Shown one piece after another: positions 46,898-59,740 of a DNA stretch of 64,000 nucleotides (the stretch's first letter is position 1; each line of letters begins with the position of its first letter). This DNA comes from Cheilinus undulatus. Taxonomy: Eukaryota; Chordata; Actinopteri; Labriformes; Labridae. The notes beneath the pieces are model-generated. The model worked only from the letters and a program-made list of their open reading frames with translations. It had not been told where the DNA came from and did no database searches. Made by a program: the position numbers and the translations under genes. The stretch covers positions 3,298,921 through 3,362,920 of the forward strand of contig NC_054885.1 in assembly GCF_018320785.1 (NCBI RefSeq), in the 5' to 3' direction.

Positions 46898-47055
46898 TAC
46901 GGAAGAGTATTAGGGCCACTGAAAAAAATTTTTGAGACAAATTTTTTGTTTTTCAATTCTGAGATTAAAGTCAGAATTCTGACTTTAATCTCACAATTGA
47001 AAAAAAAAATTTGTCTCAAAATTTTTTTTTTCAGTGGCCCTAATACTCTTCCGTA
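46898..47055. mobile_element. 158-bp palindromic foldback MITE
   Basis: Two 79-bp arms with no central spacer: TACGGAAGAGTATTAGGGCC at the left and GGCCCTAATACTCTTCCGTA at the right, meeting at GAATTC (46974-46979). Differences are confined to the A/T runs and one or two bases. The outermost TA on each side could be the target duplication of a Tc1/mariner-type MITE. Confidence 0.85.
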
Positions 47056-47319
47056 GGGGGAATATGTGCTAAAAAAATATATCGATTTTTTTTTACTTCG
47101 TAAAATAACGTATTTTTTAAACATCAATGTTAAGTAACCTATCAAATATTCCTCTAATTTTACAACAAAAACTTTACAAATAATCTTCATGCATTTATTT
47201 CACTGGAATCTTGTCATCACCCAATTATTTATAATTGTATTTTTGTGTATTTTTTTGTAGTTTAAGTGAAGACGACTATTTCAGCGTTAAAAAATAAGTA
47301 GATGGAGATGTTCCCATGA

Positions 47320-47471
47320 TGCACCTCTCCTGTCCGTGCACCTGTGCAGCTGTCGTGAGTGGCACGCGGACGCGGTGGTAGCAGAGCGAGCGAGGGCGGC
47401 TACACGGAGGAGTTTCATCGGTTTAACTCCTGATTTACGGGCTGTTGAGACGGAAAATCCAGTTAAATCAG
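47320..47471 (+). promoter_or_regulatory. osbpl7: Candidate CpG-rich promoter and non-coding first exon of osbpl7
   Basis: A sharp local CpG peak (GGCACGCGGACGCGGTGG, GAGCGAGCGAGGGCGGC) in AT-rich surroundings. It ends at a donor-like AAATCAG|GTCAGT at 47471. The coding exon of osbpl7 at 61623 begins at a splice acceptor, so an upstream 5' UTR exon is required. The link between the two is inference across 14 kb. Confidence 0.5.
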
Positions 47472-49720
47472 GTCAGTTCTTCTTCAGGAACGCCAAAGTA
47501 ACGTATGTATTTGTTTTGCATTTGTTTAAATATGATTAAACATTTTAAATATGAGCTAGTTTAAAGTCTGTTTGTATGGTCAGGGCCTTTTAAGTGCACG
47601 CGCGCTCTAATCAGTCCTAACGGTTCTTTTTTAAAACATGAAAACCGTTGGTGAAAGTTGTAGTTTTCTGTCGCCATTTTTACTCATAAGAATTTTGTTT
47701 TCCTCATCAAAAAAGATGGTTCAATTCGATCGTGCCGTTTCCTAAGTCGTGTCCAGCGTTCTGAAAAAATAATCAACTATAAAATGATAATTTATGTTTT
47801 AAGGTATATTAAACGTTTGTGTAGTTTTTCTCAGGCTGTTTTCGGTTTTTGGGTGTTGCTCAGAGATGTTCAGTTGAACCAAACCTGTTTTTTTTAAGAC
47901 TGCTACCTGTCCGCACCCGTCCTGTAGGACTGGATGCTCCCATCTCCACAAACCAGTTCACTGAGTTGTTTTATTATTGCTCTGGAAATCTTTTAATGAA
48001 GGCTACTGCAAAGTCTCCAGTCCATAGCCTAGCACATTACGAAGATGCCAAGTTAAAAAACTTATCAGAATTATTCTAATATCAGACGCATCCCCTGCTA
48101 TCTGAGATCAGTTAGGCTGCCATGCTCCATTTTAGTCCTTTTTTAGTACCAGGATAGTTCTTGCTCCCTTTTTTAACCATGATTTTAGCTAGCCCATATT
48201 TTGGGCCGTCACATGTTAGGACCACTTCTGATTTGACTTGTTTTGGTCTTTGAGGGCAAAAAAAACCCTCATATGAAAAATGCTTACGACCAAATAAAGT
48301 TAATTCACAAACTAATTTTTCAAAAATTGCACTAGCAGTTACATAATTATGAGATTCATGTAAAGATATTTTGAAATGCGTGGGTAAATAGCAGAATAAT
48401 AGAAGATTCTGGCACTTGCTTCCATTCAATTTTTAATTATCATCCTTAAAACTCTGAAAAGGACAATAACAATGAAGTCAAGCTATTGAAAATGCTGATC
48501 TTTAAGCATTTCACGGTCAACATCACTGTCTTATTTACATTTATAAAACCTCCTAAGTAGGGATGCACAATATTGGATTTTTTTCCAATATCTTTTGGAA
48601 ATATCTATTATCTATTGGATTTTGAGATGGCCAAGGGTTTTGGTCCTAGGTACTCAATATAAGGTGGTTTGTTGATTTTCAATCATCAAAATCTGTTGGC
48701 TCTAAAGGTTTTAACTTTATATTTGTGCAATTAGGACAGTGTTCAAGAGTTTGTCTGCAAGTCTTTGCTGATTAATTCCACTCCAACATACCTATCTCAT
48801 GAAGTATAGCCTAAGTAGATTTTTTAATTGTCAGTGTTATGGTACTCTTTCATACTACGCTCATAAAGGTAGGATGTATTGTTTTTGAAAATAAGGCATC
48901 AAATGTAATCAAAGAATTGAAAAATGTGATAATCTTAACAGATTCAACAAATTGTCTTTGACATTAAGCCTAAGGGACATGAGGAAAATTTACAATTTGT
49001 GTACTAATGCTTAGGATTGTGTGTGTATTTGCCATAACCTCGTTCCTTCTTCAGTTGTACCCTTTCTTCTGGGTTAGCTTAAGTCTGTGGTAATCAAAGA
49101 TTACTTTAAATAGCAGAGTTGCAGGGTTTTTTTTTGTTTTAACACAGGCTTTTCATCAGCCTAATTTCCTTGGCTCTTATTTTGTCCATTTGAACTGTTG
49201 ACTTGCAGATCAGAGAAAAATCCTTCCTGTTTAGTTGCTTGTATTTTGCTGTGAGAGATGACAAGAATAGAAGCTAATTTAGCATTAGTTACTCGACTTG
49301 CCCTTTTAATCTACATACTGGGACACAGCTGCACCCAAAACTGAAACACTGGGTGGTTTAAACAGTTGTAAACATTGGTAACCCCGTCACGTGCCCAGTT
49401 GGCGTGTACATGTTGCTCTGGAACATTCCTGTATGGAGGGAGGAGGTTAAGGATGGAGGATAGTGGAGGTTTGAAGAGAGAGAAAGAACCGGTCTGTTCA
49501 GGTCTTGGCTCTGTCTGAGGTGACATCACCTAGACACAAATATGAAGGAACATAGAGTTCTGAAAACGCAGCTTTATCATGATAGAATTTTCCAAAATAT
49601 GTGAGCATCATAGATAGCACCCAGAATGCTTTTTAGCTATCAGTACTTTTTGTGATAGTCTGTGGAAACTGATGATTTACATTTAAAGATTTCTAACAGA
49701 GGGGCTATATAATCTGAATT

Positions 49721-50235
49721 ACAGCTGAACAATTTGGGGAAATAATCTAATTGTGATTTTTTTTCCCCCCAATATTGCGATTGTGATTAAATATGTGATT
49801 ATTTCTCAAGTTCCTCATCTCATGCATTTTACAACAAAAACAAGCAACAATGTTTCTATACTATAACCGAAACAATGTTAGATTGACAGTTTTTTTTTTT
49901 AAATATCTAATTGTGATGATTTTTTACTCATTTTGCAAATTTGATATGAACTGTTGTATTAAAGGGAATGATGATTTTTATATCATTCTCTAATTTAATG
50001 AGGAAAAACATACAAAAATGAAGAAAATGTGATCTTTTTGTACACTATTTTGAAAATATGGCACTAGAATGATTGCTTGATATGTCATGTATAACATCTC
50101 TGCTGCAAAAAAAAGTTTTAAACTGGTATTTGACACAAATTTCAGGTTTAGGAAATATTGCACCTTCTGCAATTTGAACATTGCAGCAGATCATATTGCA
50201 ATTTAATGTAACTTGCGATTAATTTCCCAGCGCTA
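49721..50235. mobile_element. MITE related to the GGCTGGGC family, full-length
   Basis: The left side CAGCTGAACAATTTGGGGAA and right side GCGATTAATTTCCCAGCGCTA are degraded inverted ends. The core TTGCAATTTAATGTAACTTG is shared with the family at 32070. Confidence 0.55.
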
Positions 50236-52642
50236 ATCGGAATAATTAACTACATCAAATGAAACAGATTCTTGTTAGACTGCGTTTTAACTACGATGTT
50301 ACAGTTGAAGTTGTCTTTTAGCGTTATCATTCACTGAGCTCAGCTCTAGTTCCAGGTAAACAAAATAACAGGTGCTTTTCAGATCCCTAAAACGATAACC
50401 CAGCAAGTCACTTTTTGCACGTCTTCCTTATCGATCAATCTGTCCCAAACTTTATGCAACAACAGAAAAAAAACCTCCTGAATGTATAGATTTCCCTTTC
50501 TCCAGATGGACAGCCGTCTGAGAAACACTGAACCAAAGCCAGAGATGTCTGGGGTCCTCACAGTTGTTATGGTACACCAGCGTTTCCGAGTGATGGGTCT
50601 GCAGGTGAAGATCCGGTTTGTGACAGGCAATTGAAACCAGCAGTGAGTTATTGGAAACATGTCTCTGTTGAATGAATTTACAGAATTTGAACAGCAAATT
50701 CTACAAACGTCACATGCTGTGTTTTGTGCTGCAGGCAAATTTAAAGAGATGTTCATGAAATCATGCTGTCAGGGCTGTATCTCAAACCCTGCATGCTCTG
50801 TCTCTGGTTTACTGGTCCGACCACATACTTCACATTGTTCCTCTGTCCTAGTTAGTGACTCAAAATATTAGTGTCATTCCTGGGTTATGATTGAAGCTTT
50901 TAGATGTTTCTTTGTCTAACATGTCACTGTGGATGGGGTAGCATTGGGATTTTTGCTTATGAGTGACAGTCGCTCTTAAGGGGATATTTTTACTAACAGG
51001 ATTAGTGAGATTTGAAGATAATTTCTTTCAAACTAGCAGCTGAAAAAGTATTTCTTTGGTTTTCAAATGTAAACTTAAGCACATCCTCACCCCCTGCTTG
51101 TTGCTGGTTCACAGGTGGACAAGTAGACATAAGAGGAAAGTGGTGGCTGTTTCGGGATAGATGAGTGCTGCTGTGTGGATTAGACTTTAGCATCAAAGCA
51201 GCAAAAACAACAAAAATATGTGCTAGGGTTGTCACAGTACCTGAATTCTGAAGTAAAATTTGAATTGGAAAAACATATAAGTGGCAATCACCCAATATGG
51301 GGTATTTTCCTGTTTTTAATGATCACCAATTGCAGGCAAACTCCTGCAAACTGTCTAAATTGTACAAAAAACGTTGGCAATTTTGCTTCTAATTTTTGAT
51401 GGTTTCCTCTCCAAACCAGCTGTCTTGTGAAATGCAGGTTTTAAAAAAATCTTTTTAATAGTTTTTAATCCTGTCAAACATTAAATAACATGTGGTATTC
51501 AAAGTATTAAAGTAGCAGACATGTTGACAACCTGAGTATGTGGTGGAAGGGTATTCACACACGCATACTTCCTAATTGTTGCGACAGCAGCAACTACCTT
51601 TTGAAATTTACTGGTAAAGCCTTTATTCCCTCCTGCTGTGTTTTTCCAATATGACTGGTGCTCTAAAGCTTTAAAACATGGTTTGTGCAGGTACTCAAAA
51701 ACTTAAGACTTAAATTAGATTTTTAAAATCTAAGGCCAGAAAATGTCCTTAATTTTCTTGTAGTGTTTCCTGTAAAAAGACTGTTCTTGGGTGGTAGAGA
51801 TGACCATCCTGCCCTGCCTCTTTCTGTATATTTTGATTTTTTTGTCCCAGCTTTTTTGTTTGGACTTTGTTCGTTGAGTAAAAACATCACCTCATAAAGC
51901 AAAATTACAAAAACAGAAAACAGGTGTTTTGTATTCATTCATAAATTTCTCACAAATGAGGGAGAAATGCACTGAAAAAAGGCACTAACATGGTGGTGCT
52001 GAAAGTGGTCTCAGGTTGTGCATGCACTGTAGCATCACTGCCAGCCCACATGGGCATTCTGGGAGCACTTCCAGCGTGAATGTGGAAGTGCCTTTTCTAG
52101 TTCATTTCTTTCTCATAGTGAGAACTTTGTGAATGAAAACAAATTCAGTGCGCCTTATGAGGTGACGTTTTTACTCACTGAACAGCGTCCTCAATTCAAA
52201 TGGGAAGTAGTTTTGAGAAGAAGGTCACAGAGGTGGGTTGTATGAGTAGTGCTGGTGTTAACTCACTGGAAATGTTGAATGGTGGGGGGTTCTGTGTTAC
52301 TGAGGAGAGTTTGGGAAATTGAACTTGCAACCTATGACAGCCTCAATGACGCATCGCGCTACAGTTATAAAAATTGAGAATTTTTCTGGCTTTGAAAACT
52401 TAGGAAAATAAACAGTGTGACAATGCAAGACCTCACTTTTTAAGTTCATATGGACATTTTAGTTAAAAAATTCTGCATATGGTATCTTTAAGTAGAATTT
52501 TGCATTTCTATTTGCACCTTAAGGCTGGTCACACACTACAGGATTTACACCTGATTGGAGACAAGATTTGCCTCTGTGGACGATCATGGGGGTGTATCCT
52601 GAGTTGGGCAACTATTTTTCTGAAGAATCCTCACATGTGATG

Positions 52643-53015
52643 TAGGGGTGGGTATAAATATCGATTAATCGATGCCTTGAACCCCCCCCCCAATTCAATA
52701 TCGATTCAGCGAATCCTCTGAATCGATTCACCTCCTGGCCATTGGGGGTCGCTGTGTGTGTGATTCGCATTGTATGGACGGAGGCCGCACTGACCAAACA
52801 ACAACATACCATAACCATGTTATGTGAGGTTTATCACGATTTCCAAGAGGAAAGAAATATTATTTAAGTTTACATGCACTTTACTTTTTTCAGTGTTTAT
52901 ACAGAACTGTCATGTTTTTTTACTTTTGTACTCCTGAATCAACATTGAAGCATTTAAATCAATATTGAATTGAATCGATATTGAATCGTGAGGTTCTTAA
53001 CAGTACCCAGCCCTA
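52643..53015. mobile_element. hAT-type MITE with 8-bp target duplication
   Basis: Left end TAGGGGTGGGTATAAATATC; right end ACAGTACCCAGCCCTA. Flanks ATGTGATG (52635-52642) and ATGTGGTG (53016-53023) match at 7 of 8. The interior is dominated by AATCGATTC / ATCGATATTGAATCG. It is inserted into older repeat-like sequence beginning AAGGCTGGTCACACACTACA near 52520. Confidence 0.85.
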
Positions 53016-54984
53016 ATGTGGTGTCAACATGGTTGCTTTACTGCTCCAAATCGTGTCATAGCCTCCAAGACCCAGAATTGTAAACATCAGACATGTTTGT
53101 TTATGATTCTAGGTTGCAGTGCCACCATCAGAGTACCCACAACAACCAAGTGAAAGTGAGCAGACCAGGCAGCATCACCAGTGTTAAGGGTGGCAGATCA
53201 TATGTTATTTGACCTCTCACAAACGTAACTGTACCTTCATTCCAGCCAGGATTTCATCCGGATTCTTTTCCTTGTTTTATGATTTTCTCTGCACCTGTAA
53301 CACATGCCAGGACAGCCTGTGGTGGAGAGACAGCAGACAGACAGTATCAGTAGTTATCCGTGTTTGTTTTTCTTCTGAAATCATGTCATCTAATGAAAAA
53401 TTTCACTTTGAATTAATATTTTTGGGGGTTTATAGCCCATCAAAATGAGACTTCCATTTCATATTTATCTGCTTGCAACATCTAGAAAACAGCTGTGATT
53501 TGATGAACTGGATTACAGGCGACCACATCAGATGGCCTGATTTGAGCTGCAGCGTCTTAGATCAGATGGCTGCAACCATCACCAGTGACATTCTAAAACA
53601 GTCTTGTGTTGTGAATCTTTGCTCTGAACTGGTCTTAATTGACACGTTGTCAGGGATTATGTGTTAGATAACTTTTTGTCAAAGGTTTGTGTCAACACTC
53701 CTTTTTCCACCACATTAGTTTAGAATTGTAAGCGAAACTTCTTCCCATTCAGGTAGAGTTATGACCAGTCTACATAACAAAGAGGCTCAGCCTTTATTAG
53801 ATAACAGTAATCATTGGGCACGGTAATCCAGCCAAATACCTTCCCCATACAGTCCCTCAGCCTTATAAGGTGCGTGTCACCAACAACATAACCTGAATGC
53901 TTCATACAGTGAGTAACTGAGATATGCAATCTCGTGATGATGCGTACTGCAAAGTATGTTGGGAATGTTTGGCCCTCTTTTTGCTTTTCGTGCTTTTTCT
54001 TTGATTCCAACTGGTAGGAAACTCAGAAGAGACTAGTGGTTTACAGGACATTTTTTCATAGGGTAACATTTGAAACTGCTGGCAACCATGTGTAATCTAT
54101 AAGTAAAGCCAAAGATAAATGCATTGATAAGACATTATTGGTGGTTTACCATAGAGATGAAGCCCCAGACGGTCTTTAGCTACCCTCAGATTTTATCAGA
54201 GACAACTTGACAGTAATTGATCTTAATTGCATAGAGGTGAGGAAGAAAATTATGTCAGCGTGGTCATACTTTTTGGTGTGATTTGTTAATTTTGGTCAGA
54301 ATATTTGGTTTGTTTACATTAATAACTAGGTGTACCTCAGCTTTGATATTCTAGTTGAAATCCCTCTTCTCTAAGGGCTGCTTTGGGCTCACTAGAACAT
54401 AAGATCTGGTATTCAAGAACTCAGAAATTAATTTTAGTGTCACTGGTGGTCCACTTTGTATTCTGTAGCATGCTGCTCATCAGCACTCGAAAGCTTTGAT
54501 TTAATTAGGATTATAATGTAATGAAACGTTCTTAGTTATGTCCAAACCTCAAAAATGGATCACTGTAGAATTAACAAGATGGTCCATACCTTATTTTGTC
54601 ATTGAGTACTTGATAAATTGTACCCATCAATTTTTAACCAATAATTTTCTCACTCCTTATGTTTTTAGGTCACCTTTGTGTTACTTTTTTTTTGTGTTGT
54701 CATTGCCCCATTATGCTGTTGATATACTGGTCTATTTCTCTCCCAGTGTCCTAAATGAACTATGATGCTTTAATGGTTGTTTAGCCTTTTTACCCTACAT
54801 TTCCTTCATTTTAACCTGCTAACTAAGTCTATATAAGTTCTGTTGTTGGACAAGATGAATTCACCAGTGCTGTTTCACTCCATTCCCAGACCCACCACAA
54901 CAATCCAGGTTTCACCGTTGACCCACTTAAAACATGTCAGTGTCTGGTCCTGTTTCTCTTAGCTGTTTCTCATTTACAGATTTC

Positions 54985-55205
54985 AGATTACATTGTCACT
55001 TTCTCATTTTTCTCTGTCAAGATGAGTTTAATTATGCACACTTCAGTGAAACTGCTCTAAAATATTTAAAGTTAGGTCAAAATACAGCTGCAGGGTTAAA
55101 GCCAGCCTTTGTCCCACATCTTTACTGCTCTTGCATTCCTTCACTGGCCTCCTTTTTTCAAACTGATCTACAAGATCCTGTTGATTACACATGGACAGCA
55201 TAAGA
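54985..55205 (+). mobile_element. Degenerate non-LTR retrotransposon fragment, copy 1
   Basis: The + frame reads LGQNTAAGLKPAFVPHLYCS, resembling the conserved C-terminal region of fish non-LTR reverse-transcriptase proteins (LVQNxAARL...). A near copy is at 57210-57390. Family call is tentative. Confidence 0.5.
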
Positions 55206-55394
55206 TTGTCACGATTTTTGATATTTTGACATATTTCTTTCAAACGTCCTTTATAACAAAACTGTCTCTGTAGATCAGTTGTATTAAAAAGGGCAGAGGT
55301 TGGATGCTCTCAGTGGATGCTGGATGACTTGGAGGCAGACATAACTGTTTCAGTAGCTGTTTGCACATATTTGCTTATTTATTTAATGTGTGTA

Positions 55395-55935
55395 CAGTGC
55401 TTAACAAATTAGACCACCACCCAAAGTAAGGTTTATGCCACAATTGCCCTAAATTGACAGAATTGGTAATTGCCAAAATATTTTTTATGTATCTGCAATA
55501 GTTAATACACCGATATATAGTAGCTCTTTAACCCAAATGATATTTTTAATGCTAAAATAGAATTATTATTATTATCCATGAATTTTAAAAATGTACTGAT
55601 TTACAAAAAACCTGAAAAAATAGTAAAGCACATTATTATTTCTTGATTAATATGTCAAATTATAGTTATTTACTTGCATTCCTGAACAGAAAAATGAGTT
55701 TTAGTGGTTGGATGTTATGCTTGATTCATTTCTGACTTCTCAGAGAAGCCCAATAAGCCGGCTCAAATTTGGGTATAAAAAGGTGAATTAAGTTTGAAAT
55801 TCTTCATTCCTGTTTAAAATGGTAAAATGTGGAGAGCTCACTGAAAATGAAAGAGTCTGCATTAAAGCACTTCATGATGCTGGATGGTCTCTGAGACAAA
55901 TATGACAGGTGGCCTAATAAATTTGTTAAGCACTG
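55395..55935 (+). mobile_element. Internally deleted Tc1/mariner element flanked by TA
   Basis: Termini CAGTGCTTAACAAATTAGACC and its inverse AATTTGTTAAGCACTG, each next to TA (55393-55394 and 55936-55937). Near the right end, ATG at 55819 opens MVKCGELTENERVCIKALHD followed by AGWSLRQI and a stop. This is the start of a Tc1-type helix-turn-helix domain, so the rest of the transposase has been lost. Only 541 bp long. Confidence 0.85.
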
Positions 55936-56869
55936 TATGTCTGCTCATTGTCTGCTTATAACTTTAATTGTGCTGCTGCCTTTCTTGGCCAAGGCACCTT
56001 AGAAAATAATTTTTTTATCTTAAGGTTTTTTTGGTTAAATAAAGGTTGAATAAAATAGAAAAAATACATTTTTAAACAAAGCTTCTACAAGTAAGTGTTA
56101 CCATGATTTTTTTCCCCCAATTCAGACAGTGTGCAAAAGACTGCATGTTTTTTTTCAATAATTTAAAACATAAAATCGTTGATACTGGGTGCTAGGACTC
56201 AGCCTATGTTTTTGTTGCTGTGGTATGAAATCGTCTATGATGTTTGATTTTTACTGGATTGATGTCAGATTTAAAAATCTGGTACTGTTCCAGCTTTGAA
56301 ACTGCACTGCCTCACCAGTCTCCTTTATTTCTACTCCTTGTCTCCTTATTTCATGAAATCTTCAAAACCATGGCCCTTTAACAGTTAGCAGATACATGAA
56401 GCTGAAAGAAATGCACTTGTTCTTATGACTGATCTGCCCTGGTTTAAAAATCTCCGTCTGGACTGAAACCTTGCTTAGAGGGTAAAAATAGCCAATGTTT
56501 TTTCCGTCTGTACCATGCAGCCCAGAGTAAATTGTGCCTTTTCAAGTCAATCTTTGTTTTTTCCACACCATGTGCTGTGGTCAGTCTCTGGAGCATGCCA
56601 GAAGCACCTCTCTGCTCTGTTCTATTCAAGATGCAGAGGAGTGTTTCCAGCACAGCCTCCACCAGCGTACACCAAGCTCAACACAGCAGATTGACCCAAA
56701 TAGGGAGACGCACACGGGAATGCACAGAGCATCCAGCCAATTAAAAAAAACATGCCCAGACTGCCAATAGTATATTCCATTTTTATATCAACATTACATC
56801 AAAAACAGGAAGCAAATGAACAGCAAATTAACCTTACAAACAATTAAACATGCTGTTTGTATGCTGTTG

Positions 56870-57575
56870 TTTGTATTCCCATGTGTTCTTGTGAACTCAG
56901 GGTCCATCTGGCTGGGCTGGGCTGTATTCAGCTTCAGAAACGAGCCCAGAAGGTGAGGGGAAATGCTGTTGGTCCAGGCAAAACTGTTGCACAGACAGAG
57001 GGCTGCAGACATGGACCCAGTGGGAATTAAGGGTCAACCATAACGCTGCCTGATGAGCAAGAGTTGATTCTGTTACGCCTCCTTGGGTGCAGCATCAACT
57101 CTTCACAAACAAACCTGGTGTTATCTGTACCCATGACGCGTCAGTTTGCTTGTCTGGTCTATTTCTATGAAGGAAGAAATGGAACAAAAATTGGAACAAT
57201 TTCTCCTCTGTAGATTTCGCATTACATTGTCCATTTTTATATTCCCTGTCTGTATCATTTTAATAATTCATGCTTCAGTGAAACTGCTCTAAAACATTTA
57301 AAGTTGGGTCAAAATACAGCTGCTGGGTTAAAACCAAACTTTGTCCCACATCTCTACTGTCTTTCACTGGCCTCCTTTTTTAAGATAAACTGCACAATTG
57401 TTGCACTCTGCTTCAGAAACAGGCCCAGAGGGTGAGGGCATATGATGTTGGTCCAGGCTAAACTGTGGCACAGACAGAGGGCTGCCAACATGGACCCGGT
57501 GAAAAATGAGGGTCAACCATGGCGCTGTATGCGATAAGCAGTATTTGTTTGTTTTGCCTCTTTGGGTGCAGATAA
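56870..57575 (+). repeat. Locally duplicated blocks
   Basis: 56925-57118 (CAGCTTCAGAAACGAGCCCA ... CTTGGGTGCAG) recurs at 57408-57573 (CTGCTTCAGAAACAGGCCCA ... TTTGGGTGCAG). Between them, 57210-57390 duplicates the LINE-like 54985-55170. The pattern indicates an old tandem duplication of a composite unit. Confidence 0.75.
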
Positions 57576-59410
57576 TCAAACAGAAGGCAGTTTTTTCTTC
57601 TTCTGGTTGTATCATTCATCTGCTGAAAAGAAATCACTTCCACTTCTTGTCACCGTCATGTTGACAGAGCCGGCCGGCCTGTTTGGTGGGGTTAGACACT
57701 GTTGCTCTTTCTTTGAGCCCCGCCCAGATACCTGCCGGCTCTGATATGCACCAGTCTGACAGGCAGCTCATCAGTCAGGTGTGTCTCTGCTCTCAGTGAG
57801 ACTCTGAGGGCTCATGGGAGATTTTCAGAGGACTTTTTGATGCTGAAGGGGCTTCAGGAGAAAAATCCGTCTTTTTAAAGTGATTTTTCTTTTTCAGCAG
57901 GAACTTTGAGGGGGAAATCTTTCAGCTCTGCGACTGTTTTAAAAAGGTTCTGTCCGTGGAGTACAACAGGAGCAGTAGCCTGTTGGAAATCAGGCCATCA
58001 CAGGTGTGTTCATTTGTTACTGTGTCGCCAAGTTTACTAGCTTTTAATTATTGCTCTCATTTCCTGTTCTGTTCTACTTTAATGCCCCAGATTGACTTCC
58101 GTTTACTACTGCATTTTTATTTTACGTACAGTCATTTTTGTTGAAGATATTGATGGAGCTGAATTATGTTTCATAAACCTGCTTGGCTACGGAAGTGAAG
58201 GTTTAGGATGTTTACATCTGGTTATAATACATTTGTGTTGCTGGGAGAGTCAGTTAAAAAAAACTGTGAAATGTTTAATTTAAAGATACGAGTATAATAA
58301 AATTGATCAGAATCAGAAATGGAAAACGCAATAAAGATGGGCAGAAATATTCACAATGGAAACATGTACTTCCAGGCTACATACACATAGCCTATATTTG
58401 ATTCAGAAACAGGGTTGTCAAACACCAGAGTTTTAAACTTTGTTATAATATTAGTCAATGTCAAGCAATTACAATACTTGTTTTAAAGCCACAACCAAAT
58501 AAGGTGGATGTCCTAGACTCTTAATATTTAAAAATTTTTATCAAAATCTCAGGCAAATTCCTGGACATTGTCTTGATTGCCCAAATACACTGGCAAGTAT
58601 TTTATTTACATCTATTGGTGCAGCTTAGACAGTGCTATCTTTCTATCTTGATAGCATCTGGTAAAAATGTCCCTCTGGAGGTTCATAGTTCTTTAGTTCT
58701 TCTAGATATTCTCAGTCAGCCTGAAGTCATCGGGTGTCCAAAAAGATCAAGTAATGACATTTTTGACCTCAGTAATGCATTGAAATATGTGTTCTCCAGT
58801 TTGTATTGCACAATGGGTTTGAGTAAGTATTTGAAGTTTTACTTGTTTTAAAGTCTTACAGCAAGGATAAGACTTCACCCCTCCTCTGAACTGGTTGTTT
58901 GTCTAAATAATCCTAAAGTGAGTGGTGCCAATGGATGACCTTTCTACAACCATTCAGAGCCACCTCAATCAGAAAACATTAACATCAAACATGTCTGAAT
59001 GTTTATGAGTCCAGATGGGCAGCCTCTGACAGAATAGCTATGATAGCCAATGAGAGCAGCCAGGACAAGAAGAACTACCATCCGGATACTGCACAATTTT
59101 ACAGCTCGCATACATAAATTTGATTGTGCAGCGAGACAAGTGGAGTATCAAAAGACAACCAGCTAGTGGGATTATAGAATTATCATGCAAGACAATAGGG
59201 ACAATAGCTGACCTCCGTTTTTGTTATTCTGCTGAAGTCACGTTTAATCACAAGTCTCTGTGAGATCTCGTGTCCGTGGAATATCCACTGTGAAATCTGC
59301 AGTCTGGGTAAATCATTCAGTGTTTATGTTTAGAGGGTTATAATCACTATAAAAACCAGTTGAAACTGTCGCTATGTCCATGCTTTTCACAGTTGGTTAA
59401 GATTTAAAAT

Positions 59411-59740
59411 AGGGATGCCTAATGTTATTGGTATCGTCAGATATGAACGATATTTACAACCAATATTAAACTGGCCTTTTCAGCTGTAAATATTGGCCTT
59501 ACAAACAAATAAGTCAGTGGAGTTTTAGTCTACACTAAAAGACGACATCAGCTGAAGTCTTTGTTTTATAGGACTAAAATTAGTTAACTTGTTTATCCAC
59601 AAACTATAAATTTTGGTTTTTCAGGACTGATGTTTAAGGTCTGAACTAGGTTTGAATATCTGTGTTGGTGTCAACTAAAATTAATTCGAAGATATCTGCA
59701 TATTTAATGCCAGCAAAAAAAAGCAACATCCTGCATCCCC
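59411..59740. mobile_element. Inverted-repeat element with AGGGATGC ends
   Basis: AGGGATGCCTAATGTTATTGG at the left; ACATCCTGCATCCCC at the right. Shares ends and ATATTTACA-type core with 34555-35036. Confidence 0.5.

Noticed and set aside
46898..47055. Intrinsic terminator or microRNA precursor
   Set aside because: The hairpin is too long and too perfect, with A/T runs and matching MITE-like ends; a transposon origin explains it better.
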